Assembly: GCF_018614415.1 (NCBI RefSeq)
Contig: NZ_JAGGOO010000074.1
Span: 1 to 55,605, forward strand
Reading direction: 5' to 3'
DNA from: Streptomyces sp. ISL-12
GTDB lineage: Bacteria; Actinomycetota; Actinomycetes; Streptomycetales; Streptomycetaceae
Length of the DNA stretch: 55,605 nucleotides
Shown in pieces: positions 32,983 through 42,100 of this stretch. Position numbers and translations under genes: made by a program. Each line of letters starts with the position of its first letter. Position 1 is the first letter of the stretch. The notes beneath the pieces are model-generated. The model was given only the letters and a program-made list of their open reading frames with translations, was not told the DNA's origin and did no database searches.

Positions 32983-33002
32983 TTCCCCGTAACCGGCCGT
33001 TC

Positions 33003-33031
33003 TTGACAGGGCAACAGGTGATCGATTTACT
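33003..33031 (+). promoter_or_regulatory. Near-consensus housekeeping promoter of the GH114-like gene
   Basis: TTGACA (33003-33008), 17-bp spacer, TTTACT (33026-33031). It would give a 5' leader of about 135 nt that contains a CGCCGAC/GTCGGCG hairpin (about 33040-33060). Confidence 0.7.
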
Positions 33032-33174
33032 CGGGCGCGCCGACCCCCACAGTCGGCGAAGAGGTACGCCCAGCCGGTAATTGGCACCCCCAGCCAGCAG
33101 CCCGGACCGAGTCGCCAGGACCGCCGTAGGGCGTCCGAGGCGGGGACGTATCCGCAACGTATGGAGCTCGAAGG

Positions 33175-33984
33175 ATGAGCCGTTCTCCCCTGCACTCCCG
33201 CACTGCCCTGACGGCGGCCGGCGCCGTGGCGCTGGCCGCCCTGGTGTGTGCCCCCGGCAACGCCACCGCCGCCACGATCACGCTGCCCCCCGCCGGCGCC
33301 GGCTTCGACTACCAGATCGGCGGCGCCTACACCCCGCCCGCCGGTGTCGAGGTGGTCACCCGCGACCACGAGGACTCCCCGGTCAGCGGCCTGTACAACA
33401 TCTGTTACGTCAACGCCTTCCAGACCCAGCCCGGTGCCGCCGGCGAGTGGAAGGGCCTGCTGCTCCAGGACGCCGACGGCAACGTCGTCTACGACGACGA
33501 GTGGGCCGGCGAGGCCGTCCTCGACATCACCACCGAGGCCAACCGCAAGGCCATCGCGGAGAAGGTGGGCGGCTGGATCGACGACTGCGCGGCCAAGGGC
33601 TACCAGGCCGTCGAACCGGACAACTTCGACACCTACGACCGCTTCTCCGACCTGCTCGACGCCTCCCAGGCCCAGGACCTGATCCAGCGGCTCGCCGCCC
33701 GCGCGCACGCCGCCGGCCTGGCGATCGCCCAGAAGAACACCGCCGACCTGGCCGCGAACCGCGAGGCCAACGGCCTCGACTTCGCGGTGGCGGAGGAGTG
33801 CGGCAGGTACGAGGAGTGCGACACCTACACCGAGGCGTTCGACGACCACGTGATCGTCATCGAGTACGACGACGAGGGCATGGCCAACGCCTGCGCCGGC
33901 TGGGGCGACACGCTCAGCATCGTCAAGCGCGACTACGACGTCACCACCCCCGGCAGCGGCGAGTACGTCCGCGAGACCTGCTGA
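33175..33984 (+). CDS. Secreted endo-alpha-1,4-polygalactosaminidase-like glycosidase (GH114)
   Basis: 269 aa. Signal peptide (basic start, hydrophobic core TAAGAVALAALVCAP, AxA cleavage near residue 32). TIM-barrel pattern of GH114: ICYVNAFQ, VEPDNFDTYDR (catalytic acids), IAQKNTADLAANR, FAVAEECGRYEECDTY and VIVIEYDD. Expected to cut galactosamine-rich bacterial or fungal polysaccharides outside the cell. The ATG at 33175 has AAGG immediately before it; a five-codon upstream ORF (33161-33178) overlaps it. Confidence 0.9.
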   Translation: MSRSPLHSRTALTAAGAVALAALVCAPGNATAATITLPPAGAGFDYQIGGAYTPPAGVEVVTRDHEDSPVSGLYNICYVNAFQTQPGAAGEWKGLLLQDADGNVVYDDEWAGEAVLDITTEANRKAIAEKVGGWIDDCAAKGYQAVEPDNFDTYDRFSDLLDASQAQDLIQRLAARAHAAGLAIAQKNTADLAANREANGLDFAVAEECGRYEECDTYTEAFDDHVIVIEYDDEGMANACAGWGDTLSIVKRDYDVTTPGSGEYVRETC

Positions 33985-33996
33985 ACCCCTGAAACG

Positions 33997-34035
33997 GGGG
34001 CGCCGGGACGGAGTACCGCCCCGCCCCGGCGCCCC
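33997..34035. terminator. Bidirectional terminator between the convergent glycosidase and heme-oxygenase genes
   Basis: GGGGCGCCGGG (33997-34007) pairs perfectly with CCCGGCGCCCC (34025-34035) over 11 bp. Confidence 0.9.
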
Positions 34036-34052
34036 ACACCCGCCCGCCGCCG

Positions 34053-34700
34053 CTACGCGCTGAGCGGGAACTCCTCGCCCAGCGCCCGGAAGACCGCCGT
34101 GTTCAGGGCGAACGCCCGCTTGCACTCGGCCACGATCCGCTGCCGCTCCAGCTCGTCGGCCCGGATGCCGTCCAGCAGCTCCCGGTACCCGCGCTTGAAC
34201 GCGGCCGGGTTGGTGATCTCCTCGAAGACGTAGAACCGGACCCCGTCGCCCTTCTTCGCGAAACCCCAGGTCCGCTCGGCCTTGTCGCGGATGATCTGGC
34301 CGCCGGAGAGGTCGCCCAGGTAGCGCGTGTAGTGGTGGGCGACATAACCCGCCGGCCACTGCTCGGCGCACTCCCGCACCCGGGCCGCGTACTCCTCGGT
34401 GGCCGGCAGCGGGGCCAGCCCCGCCCGCCACCCCGCGCCCCGCAGATGCGCCAGGTCGCGCTCCAGCGACGGCAGCCGCTCCAGCTCCGGCTGGATGAAG
34501 GGCCCGGCCACCGGGTCGGCCGCGAGCCGCCCGGCGGCGGCCTCCAGCGCCTCGTACACGAACCACAGCTGCTCGGTGTAGCGCGCGTAGGCGTCCACGC
34601 CGAGCCGGCCGCCGAGCAGATCGCTCATGAACGTCGAGGTCTCGGCCTCCACATGCTGCGCGTGGGAGGCGGTGCGGATGAGCGTCGAGAAGGAGTCCAT
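34053..34700 (-). CDS. hmuO: Heme oxygenase (biliverdin-producing, HmuO-like)
   Basis: 215 aa, full length. Proximal heme His in HVEAETSTFMSDLLGGRLGV (H16) and the distal-helix motif YLGDLSGGQ, closely matching the corynebacterial HmuO pattern. Cleaves heme to biliverdin, CO and Fe2+, releasing iron from imported heme. The ATG at 34700 lies 9 nt past a TAGAAG -10 and has only a weak ribosome site. An iron box lies between its -35 and -10, so it should be derepressed under iron limitation with hmuUV. Confidence 0.95.
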   Translation of the reverse strand: MDSFSTLIRTASHAQHVEAETSTFMSDLLGGRLGVDAYARYTEQLWFVYEALEAAAGRLAADPVAGPFIQPELERLPSLERDLAHLRGAGWRAGLAPLPATEEYAARVRECAEQWPAGYVAHHYTRYLGDLSGGQIIRDKAERTWGFAKKGDGVRFYVFEEITNPAAFKRGYRELLDGIRADELERQRIVAECKRAFALNTAVFRALGEEFPLSA

Positions 34701-34713
34701 GCGCCCGATCTTC

Positions 34714-34732
34714 TATGGTTAGGCTTACCTAA
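34714..34732. promoter_or_regulatory. Iron box (DmdR1/IdeR-type) in the heme-oxygenase promoter
   Basis: TATGGTTAGGCTTACCTAA matches the 19-bp iron-box consensus at 16 positions. It sits between -35 TTGACT (34737-34732, minus strand) and -10 TAGAAG (34715-34710). Confidence 0.88.
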
Positions 34733-34787
34733 GTCAATAGCTTGCCGACGGCCTGTCGGTAAAAGCGTACCCGGGGGCGCGCGAAAA

Positions 34788-34814
34788 GACCCGCCCTCCG
34801 GAAGAGAGCGGGTC
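34788..34814 (-). terminator. Rho-independent terminator of the methionine aminopeptidase gene
   Basis: On the minus strand GACCCGC and GCGGGTC form a 7-bp stem followed by TTTT, a rare case here of a hairpin with a U-tract. Confidence 0.85.
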
Positions 34815-34834
34815 GGCGGGGGCGCGGGAGGGCG

Positions 34835-35692
34835 TCAGGGCAGCGTGAGGATCTCCGCGCCGGTCTCCGTCACCACCAGGGTGTGCTCGAACTGGGCCGT
34901 GCGCTTGCGGTCCTTCGTCACGACCGTCCAGCCGTCGTCCCACATCTCGTACTCGTGCGTGCCCAGCGTCAGCATGGGCTCGATCGTGAAGGTCATCCCG
35001 GGCCGGATGACGGTGGTGGCGTGCGGGCTGTCGTAGTGCGGGATGATCAGCCCCGAGTGGAACGACGAGTTGATGCCGTGCCCGGTGAAGTCCCGCACCA
35101 CGCCGTACCCGAACCGCTTCGCGTACGACTCGATGACCCGCCCGATGATGTTGATCTGCCGGCCCGGCCGGACCGCCTTGATCGCGCGGTTCAGCGACTC
35201 CCGGGTCCGCTCGACCAGCAGCCGGCTCTCCTCGTCGACGTCACCGACCAGGTAGGTGGCGTTGTTGTCGCCGTGCACGCCGCCGATGTACGCCGTCACG
35301 TCGAGGTTGACGATGTCGCCGTCGCGCAGCACCGTGGAGTCCGGGATGCCGTGGCAGATCACCTCGTTGACGCTGGTGCACAGCGACTTGGGGAAGCCGC
35401 GGTAGCCGAGCGTCGACGGGTAGGCCCCGTGGTCGCACATGTACTCGTGCGCCACCCGGTCCAGTTCGTCCGTGGTCACCCCCGGTGCGATGAGCTTCGC
35501 GGCCTCCTCCATCGCCCGCGCGGCGATCCGCCCGGCCACCCGCATCGCCTCGATCGTCTCGGGCGTCTGCACCTCCGGACCGGTGTACGGCGTCGGGGCG
35601 GGCTTGCCGACGTACTCGGGCCGGCGGATGTTTCCGGGTACGGAACGGTTGGGAGAAAGCTCCCCTGGTACGAGCAGCGACTGGCCAGACAT
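34835..35692 (-). CDS. map: Type I methionine aminopeptidase (MetAP1c-like)
   Basis: 285 aa. Metal ligands: LDVTAY (Asp), GGVHGDNN (Asp), GHGINSSFHSGL (His), FTIEPML (Glu) and QFEHTLVV (Glu). The about 40-residue N-terminal Pro-rich extension (PNRSVPGNIRRPEYVGKPAPTPY) is typical of the actinobacterial MetAP1c class. Removes initiator Met from nascent proteins. TAGACT ends 7 nt before the ATG at 35692 and no ribosome site is present: leaderless. Confidence 0.96.
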   Translation of the reverse strand: MSGQSLLVPGELSPNRSVPGNIRRPEYVGKPAPTPYTGPEVQTPETIEAMRVAGRIAARAMEEAAKLIAPGVTTDELDRVAHEYMCDHGAYPSTLGYRGFPKSLCTSVNEVICHGIPDSTVLRDGDIVNLDVTAYIGGVHGDNNATYLVGDVDEESRLLVERTRESLNRAIKAVRPGRQINIIGRVIESYAKRFGYGVVRDFTGHGINSSFHSGLIIPHYDSPHATTVIRPGMTFTIEPMLTLGTHEYEMWDDGWTVVTKDRKRTAQFEHTLVVTETGAEILTLP

Positions 35693-35750
35693 GTCAGCGA
35701 GTCTAACCAGCGGGCATACGAGACCATGTCCCTGGCGAAAGGAGCCGGTC

Positions 35751-35969
35751 ATGGCCCTGTTCAAGAAGCGTACGGTCGGCAAACCGGGCGAGTGGTACTA
35801 CTGCCTCCAGCACCAGAAGGTCGAGGAGGGGCCGGAGTGCCCGGCCAAGGACCGCTTCGGTCCGTACGCGTCGCGCACGGAGGCGGAGCAGGCGATGCGG
35901 ACGGCGCGTGAGCGCAACCTCCAGTGGGAGAACGACCCCAAGTGGCACGACGCGCCGGAGCCCGAGTGA
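35751..35969 (+). CDS. Small conserved actinobacterial protein, 72 aa (SPOR-like)
   Basis: MALFKKRTVGKPGEWYYCLQH then KDRFGPYASRTEAEQAMRTARERNLQWENDPKW. The FGPYASRTEAEQAM part resembles a SPOR-like repeat, and it is hydrophilic. Divergent from map with a 58-bp intergenic region. AAGGAG precedes the ATG. Sometimes mislabelled from its neighbour; no enzymatic motif is present. Confidence 0.85.
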   Translation: MALFKKRTVGKPGEWYYCLQHQKVEEGPECPAKDRFGPYASRTEAEQAMRTARERNLQWENDPKWHDAPEPE

Positions 35970-36004
35970 TCTCGCGGGGCGGCCGCGGGTAGGGGGTGGC
36001 TGGT

Positions 36005-36075
36005 CGCGCGGTTCCCCGCGCCCCTTGAGGGACATGCGGTGAACGCGCCCCACAGGTTGCGCGGGGAACCGCGCG
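36005..36075. repeat. Long inverted repeat of a second Streptomyces palindrome family
   Basis: CGCGCGGTTCCCCGCGC (36005-36021) pairs perfectly with GCGCGGGGAACCGCGCG (36059-36075), with imperfect pairing extending outward through GGTGGCTGGT / GCAACCACGAACC. It lies in the intergenic region before the sialidase-like gene and may act as terminator or RNA element. Confidence 0.85.
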
Positions 36076-36122
36076 AGCAACCACGAACCACCCGCACCCG
36101 ACCCACGACAACAGGAGCCCCC

Positions 36123-37211
36123 ATGACCGCCGCAGGCCCCGGCACCCGCCCGGAGGGCGCCCCCTCCGTCCCCTTCCGCGCCGGCGAGGACGGCCACGCC
36201 AGCTACCGCATCCCCGCCGTCGTCCGCACCGCGACCGGCACGGTCCTCGCCTTCTGCGAGGCCCGCGCCACCGGCCCCGCCGACCACGGCACCATCCGCG
36301 TCGCCGTCAAGCGCTCCACCGACGGCGGCCGCACCTGGGGCCCCCTCGTCGTCGCCGCCGAGAACGGCGACGACCTCGCCGGCAACCCCGCCCCGGTCGT
36401 CCTCGGCACCGGCCGCGTCCTGCTCGTCCACGTCCGCAACGCCGCGCACGCCACCGAGGCCGCCATCCGCCGCGGCGAGGTCACCGCCGAGGACGGGCGC
36501 CGCGTGTGGGTGACCCACAGCGACGACGACGGGCTCACCTGGTCCCCGCCCCGGGAGATCACCGACCGGGTCAAGCGCCCGGAGTGGCGCTGGTACGCCA
36601 CCGGCCCCGGCCACGCCCTGCGCCTGCGCACCGGCCGCGTCGTCGTCCCCGCCAACCACTCCCTGCCCGAGGGCCCCGACGGCGGCCACTGCCTGCTCAG
36701 CGACGACGACGGCGCCACCTGGTACCTCGGCTACGTCGACGACGGCGACGGCACCGCCACCCGCGTCGCCGCCAACGAGTCCACCGCCGCCGAACTCCCC
36801 GACGGCCGCCTCTACGTCAACGCCCGCACCATGCCCCCGTCCCCCGGCCCCCGCGCCGACGCGTACTCCGAGGACGGCGGCCGGACCCTGACCGCCCCCT
36901 TCCGCCGGCAGCCGGACCTGTCCGGCCCCGTCTGCCAGGGCAGCGTCCTCGCCCTCCCCGACGCCGGCCCCCTGCTCTTCTCCGGCCCCGCCGACCCCGC
37001 CGCCCGCGCCCGGATGACCCTGCGCGTCTCCACCGACGGCGGCACCGGCTGGCGCCCGGCCCACACCGTCGACGACCGCCCCGCCGCCTACTCCGACCTG
37101 GTGCCCGTCGGCGCCCGCTCGGTCGGCCTGCTCTACGAGACCGGCGACGCCGGACCGTACGAGACGATCACCTTCCGGCGGCTCGCGGTGTCCGCCGGCG
37201 GACCCGCATAG
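36123..37211 (+). CDS. Sialidase-like (BNR-repeat) protein without signal peptide
   Basis: 362 aa, six-bladed propeller. FRIP-like YRIPAVV (about residue 29) and Asp-box repeats STDGGRTWG, SDDDGLTWS, SDDDGATWY and STDGGTGWR, with conserved Arg residues expected for GH33. No signal peptide or lipobox is seen with the ATG at 36123, so the protein appears cytoplasmic, which is unusual for an exo-sialidase. A related glycosidase or neuraminidase-fold protein is possible. Confidence 0.85.
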   Translation: MTAAGPGTRPEGAPSVPFRAGEDGHASYRIPAVVRTATGTVLAFCEARATGPADHGTIRVAVKRSTDGGRTWGPLVVAAENGDDLAGNPAPVVLGTGRVLLVHVRNAAHATEAAIRRGEVTAEDGRRVWVTHSDDDGLTWSPPREITDRVKRPEWRWYATGPGHALRLRTGRVVVPANHSLPEGPDGGHCLLSDDDGATWYLGYVDDGDGTATRVAANESTAAELPDGRLYVNARTMPPSPGPRADAYSEDGGRTLTAPFRRQPDLSGPVCQGSVLALPDAGPLLFSGPADPAARARMTLRVSTDGGTGWRPAHTVDDRPAAYSDLVPVGARSVGLLYETGDAGPYETITFRRLAVSAGGPA

Positions 37212-37220
37212 AGTCGGCCC

Positions 37221-37937
37221 ATGACCTCTACCGACAGCGACAGCGCCGCACAGCAGAAGGCCCCCGCCAAGGACCCCTGGGACCTCCCCGACGTATCCGG
37301 CCTGGTCGTCGGCGTCCTCGGCGGGACCGGGCCGCAGGGCAAGGGCCTCGCCTACCGCCTGGCCCGGGCCGGCCAGAAGGTGATCGTCGGCTCCCGGGCC
37401 GCCGACCGCGCCCGGGCCGCCGCCGAGGAGATCGGCCTCGGCGTCGAGGGCGCCGACAACGCCGAGACCGCCCGCCGCAGCGACATCGTGATCGTCGCCG
37501 TGCCCTGGGAAGGACACGGCGACACCCTCACCTCCCTGCGCGAGGAGCTGGCCGGCAAGCTCGTCGTGGACTGCGTCAACCCGCTCGGCTTCGACAAGAA
37601 GGGCGCCTACGCCCTCAAGCCCGAGGAGGGCAGCGCCGCCGAGCAGGCCGCCGCCCTGCTCCCCGACAGCCGGGTCACCGCCGCCTTCCACCACCTGTCC
37701 GCCGTCCTCCTCCAGGACCCGGAGATCGAGGCCATCGACACCGACGTGATGGTGCTCGGCGAGGCCCGCGCCGACGTCGAGACCGTCCAGGCGCTGGCCG
37801 GCCGCATCACCGGCATGCGCGGCGTCTTCGCCGGGCGGCTGCGCAACGCCCACCAGGTCGAGTCGCTGGTCGCCAACCTGATCTCCGTCAACCGCCGCTA
37901 CAAGGCCCACGCGGGACTCCGCGTCACGGACGTATGA
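37221..37937 (+). CDS. npdG: F420:NADP oxidoreductase (NADPH-dependent F420 reductase)
   Basis: 238 aa. Rossmann motif GVLGGTGPQGKGLAYRLARAG, NADP-selective VGSRAADRA, then IVAVPWEG, VVDCVNPLGFD and AFHHLSAVLL typical of the family. Exchanges hydride between NADPH and coenzyme F420, which actinobacteria use in secondary metabolism and stress. TAGAGT overlaps the sialidase stop (TAG 37209-37211) and ends 6 nt before the ATG: leaderless start. Confidence 0.94.
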   Translation: MTSTDSDSAAQQKAPAKDPWDLPDVSGLVVGVLGGTGPQGKGLAYRLARAGQKVIVGSRAADRARAAAEEIGLGVEGADNAETARRSDIVIVAVPWEGHGDTLTSLREELAGKLVVDCVNPLGFDKKGAYALKPEEGSAAEQAAALLPDSRVTAAFHHLSAVLLQDPEIEAIDTDVMVLGEARADVETVQALAGRITGMRGVFAGRLRNAHQVESLVANLISVNRRYKAHAGLRVTDV

Positions 37938-38001
37938 GGCGATGGGGGACACTGGTGGTCAGCAGCCAGACCGCCCGTGTCCCCCGACAGGAGCCGACCT
38001 C

Positions 38002-38166
38002 ATGCCCCGCCTCGCCCTCTACGCCCTGATCGTCTGCGTGCTCGCCGTGGTGGCGGCCGTCGTCTCCTTCGCCGAGGGCGTCGTCCTGGTCGGCGTGGTC
38101 TGGGTGCTGCTGGCGGGACTGTCGTCCAACATGTGCTGGTACTACTTCAAGCGCCGCCGCGCCTGA
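38002..38166 (+). CDS. Small two-helix membrane protein
   Basis: 54 aa: two hydrophobic helices (LYALIVCVLAVVAAVVSF and VVLVGVVWVLLAGLSSNMCWYYF) and a basic end FKRRRA. AGGAG lies 8 nt before the ATG at 38002. It lies downstream of npdG with 64-bp spacing. Function is unknown. Confidence 0.75.
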   Translation: MPRLALYALIVCVLAVVAAVVSFAEGVVLVGVVWVLLAGLSSNMCWYYFKRRRA

Positions 38167-38167
38167 G

Positions 38168-38998
38168 TCACGACCCCATCGTGCACAGCTCGTCCGTCTG
38201 CCAGAAGCGGTACAGCTCGAAGCCGCAGTACGAGTCGAAGTCGCTGATGCCCAGCGACCGCAGTACGGCGTCGATCGCGTCGAAGAACACGCCGTTCAGC
38301 GCCGGGACCCACAGCAGCGCGAACACGAACAGCAGCCCGAACTGGGCGAACGGCTCCAGCTGCCGCCGCACGCTGTACGGCAGCCAGGGCTCGATCACCC
38401 CGTAGCCGTCCAGCCCCGGCACCGGCAGGAAGTTCAGGATCGCCGCCGTGACCTGGAGCAGCGCGAGGAACGCGAGGGCCAGCCGGAAGTCGCCCGGTAC
38501 GCCGTCCAGCGCGTCCAGCCAGAACGGGGCGGTGCACACGACGGCGAACGCCACGTTCGTCAGCGGGCCCGCCGCCGAGATCAGGCTGTGCCGCCAGCGG
38601 CCCCGGACGCGGCCCCGCTCGATGAAGACCGCGCCGCCCGGCAGACCGATGCCGCCCATGATGACGAAGACGACGGGGAGCACAATGCTGAGCAGCGCGT
38701 GCGTGTACTTCGCCGGGTTCAGCGTCAGATAGCCCTTGGCGCCGACCGAGACGTCCCCGCTGTGCAGGGCGGTGCGGGCGTGCGCGTACTCGTGCAGGCA
38801 CAGGGAGACGACCCAGGCGGCCGTCACGAACAGGAACACCGCCAGCCCCGGCTGCTCGGCGAACCCGGTCCAGGTGGCCCAGCCGGTGACCGCGGCGACG
38901 GCGACGATCCCGAGGAAGACGGGGGAGACCCTCCCCCAGTGCCTGAACGGCCTGGGGGGACCCCCATCGTCACTGGGGCGGGCGGGGGCGGTGGTCAT
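38168..38998 (-). CDS. Site-2 protease family (M50) membrane metalloprotease
   Basis: 276 aa, about six membrane helices. Zinc site HEYAH (about 70-74) and the third-ligand motif NFLPVPGLDGYG. Rip-like intramembrane proteases cleave anti-sigma factors or transmembrane regulators, or act in homeostasis. An N-terminal piece (about residues 9-24, SDDGGPPRPFRHWGRVSP) is encoded by a palindromic repeat that lies in frame. The ATG at 38998 is chosen. It converges with the npdG-side genes. Confidence 0.9.
   Translation of the reverse strand: MTTAPARPSDDGGPPRPFRHWGRVSPVFLGIVAVAAVTGWATWTGFAEQPGLAVFLFVTAAWVVSLCLHEYAHARTALHSGDVSVGAKGYLTLNPAKYTHALLSIVLPVVFVIMGGIGLPGGAVFIERGRVRGRWRHSLISAAGPLTNVAFAVVCTAPFWLDALDGVPGDFRLALAFLALLQVTAAILNFLPVPGLDGYGVIEPWLPYSVRRQLEPFAQFGLLFVFALLWVPALNGVFFDAIDAVLRSLGISDFDSYCGFELYRFWQTDELCTMGS
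38931..38969. repeat. Palindromic repeat, copy C (inside the site-2 protease gene)
   Basis: CTCCCCCA, GTGCCTGAACGGCC, then TGGGGGGACCCCCATCG. It is identical in backbone to copy A and lies within the first 25 codons of the protease gene, adding GGPPRPFRHWGR. Confidence 0.9.
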
Positions 38999-39172
38999 GA
39001 CAGCGGGGCTCCTGTGCTCGGGGCTCGTGGTGCGCGTTCGCGGTGCGGGCTCGGGGAGGGGCTCGGGGAGGGGCTCGACCGTACCGGTGCCGGGGTGGGA
39101 ACGTCCCACGGGGGACCGCCGGTTCCATGCCCCGGTAAACCCGGAGGCGGCGCGGACGCGTCCCCGGAGAGA

Positions 39173-42100
39173 ATGGACCCCGTGCGCTACCGCATCCTCG
39201 GCACCACCCAGGCATTCCGCCCCGACGGCAGCCCCGTCCCGGTCGGCGGGGCGCGGCTGCGCGCGCTGCTGACCGTGCTCGCGCTGCGGGCCGGCCGGAC
39301 CGTACCGCCCGGCCTGCTGGTCGACCAGGTGTGGGCCGACGACCCGCCCGCCGACCCCACCGGCGCCCTCCAGGCCCTGGTCGGACGGCTGCGCCGGGCG
39401 CTCGGCGCGGACGCGGTCGCCCTCGCCGACGGCGGCTACCGGCTCACCGCCGCCCCCGACGACGTCGACCTGCACCGCTTCGAGCGGCTGGCCGGCGAGG
39501 GCGCCCGCGCGCTGGCCGACGGCGACCCGGACAAGGCGGCCGGCGTCCTCGACGACGCCCTCGCCCTGTGGCGCGACCCGGTCCTGGCCGACCTGCCCGA
39601 CCGCACCGCCGAGGCGGCCCGCTGGGAGACCCGGCGGCTGGACGCGCTGCGCGCCCGGCACACCGCCGCGCTGCGGCTCGGCGACGCCGAGCGGTTCCTG
39701 CCCGAGCTGACCGCCCTGTGCGACGCCCACCCCCTGGACGAACCCCTCCAGGCGCTGCGGCTGCGCGCCCTGCGCGGCACCGGCCGCACCGCCGAGGCAC
39801 TGGCCGCCTACGAGGACGTACGCCGCCTGCTCGCCGACCGGCTCGGCTCCGACCCGGCACCGGAACTGCGGGCCCTCCACGCCGAACTGCTGCGCTCCGA
39901 GGCCCCGCCGCCGCCCGGACCCCGCCCGGCCCGCCCCCGGGGCAACCTCCGGGCCCGCCTCACCTCCTTCGTCGGCCGGGACACCGACCTGGAGACGCTC
40001 CGCGCCGACCTGGGCGCCACCCGGCTCGTCACCCTGCTGGGCCCCGGCGGCTCCGGCAAGACCCGGCTCTCCCTGGAAGCCGCCGAGGCCGCCGGGGACA
40101 CCGCGCGGGACGGCGCCTGGCTCGCCGAACTCGCCCCGGTCGACGACCCCGCCGCCGTACCCGAGGCCGTGCTGACCGCCGTAGGAGCCCGCGAGACCGT
40201 GCTCTACGGCGCCGGCGCCGAGGAGCTGCGGGTCGCCGCCGACCGGCCCGCCACCGCCGTCGAACGCCTCGTCGAGCACTGCGGGCGGCGCCGGATGCTG
40301 CTCGTCCTCGACAACTGCGAGCACCTCGTCGACGCCGCCGCCCGCCTCGCCGAGGAACTCCTCGCCCGCTGTCCCGGCGTCACCGTCCTCGCCACCAGCC
40401 GGGAACCCCTCGGCGTACCGGGGGAGCTGCTGCGGCCGGTGGAACCGCTGCCCGAGCCGTCCGCGCTGCGCCTGCTCGCCGACCGGGGCCGGGCGGCCCG
40501 CCCCGGCTTCCGCGTCGAGGACGACCCCGACGCCTGCGCCGAGATCTGCCGCCGCCTGGACGGCCTGCCGCTCGCCATCGAACTGGCCGCCGCCCGGCTG
40601 CGGGTCCTGACCCCCCGCCAGATAGCCGACCGGCTCGACGACCGCTTCCGCCTGCTCACCTCCGGCAGCCGCACCGTCCTGCCCCGCCAGCAGACCCTGC
40701 GCGCGGTCGTCGACTGGTCCTGGGAGCTGCTGGACGAGGACGAACGGGAGGTGCTGTGCCGCCTGTCGGTGTTCGCCGGCGGCTGCGACCTGGCCGCCGC
40801 CGAGGCCGTCTGCGGCCCCGCCGCCCTGGACGCGCTCGGCTCCCTCGTCGACAAGTCCCTGGTGGTGGCCGCCCCCGCGGGCGGCGGCGGCGAGATGCGC
40901 TACCGGCTCCTGGAGACCGTCGCCGAGTACGCGGGTGAACGCCTCGACGAGACCGGCGGCCGGTCCGCCGCCGAACGCGCCCACCTGACGTACTACCGCG
41001 AACTCGCCCGCACCACCGACCCGTTGCTGCGCGGCCCCGGTCAGATCGCCGCCGCAGAGCGCATGGAGCGGGAGTACGAGAACATCCGCACCGCGCTGCG
41101 GCACGCAGTCACCGAACGCGACGAACAGGAGGCGCTCTGCCTGGCGCTGTCCCTGGTCTGGTACTGGCAGGTGCGCGACCTGCGGATCGAGGCCCGCACC
41201 TGGTGCGAAGAGGTCATGGCCCTCGGCCCCGACCCGTTCGCCGAACCCGTCCGGCCCGCCGCCCCGGTCTGGGAGCGCTGCACCGGCGCCCCGCCCCCGA
41301 TGACCGGCGCGCTCCTCGACGAGGCCCGGCGCGGCGTGCACCTGGCCCACCTCGCCTGCATGGACACCGACCTGTCCGCCTGGCAGGACCCGGCCGCCCA
41401 GCGGAAACTGCGGGCGATCGCGAGCGCCTACGAGCCCGGCCAGCCGCAGACCTGCCGCAGCCCGGGCATGATCTGGTTCTACGCGGTGCTGCTCACCGGC
41501 GACCTGGACCGGCTGCGCGAGATCATGGACGCCTCGGTGCGCACCTGCCGCCGGACCCCGGGCTTCGAGTGGGAGCTGGCCGGCGCCCTCCAGATGCGTG
41601 CCAACCTGCTGGCCAACCGCTCCGGCTGGGTGGCGAACGCCAGACGGGACGCGGACGAGTCCCTGGAGATCTACCGGGGCGTCGGAGACATCTGGGGCGT
41701 CGCCGAGGCGCTCTCCGCCCGCGCCGAGGTCCGCGAGCGGGTCGGCGACTTCGCGGGCGCCGCCGACGACTACGCGGAGGCCCGGGAGTACGCCGAACAG
41801 CTCGGCGCGCACGCCCAGGTGGACGTCCTCGACGCCCGCCGGGGCAGCGCGCTGCTGGGCGCGGGCCGGGCCGAGGAGGGGGAACGCCTGCTGCGTGAGG
41901 TCATCGACCGCACCGCGGACGCCCCGCACAACGGCGCCATGCCCGCCGCCCGGCTCTTCCTCGCCGGACAGCTCGGCGCCGACGACCGGGTCGCCGAGGC
42001 ACGCGAACAGCTGCGCCTGCTGCGCGAGTCGTTCGCCCTCGACCAGTTCGTCGTCTTCGACGCCTTCATCAAGGGCGCGGAGTCCTGGGTCGACGCGCTG

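Noticed and set aside
33040..33174. c-di-AMP (ydaO-type) riboswitch
   Set aside because: The leader is structured but lacks the conserved ydaO motifs, and no other known riboswitch core was recognised.
34837..35782. Extended start for map at 35782
   Set aside because: The frame is open, but the family N-terminus and the TAGACT box both fit 35692.
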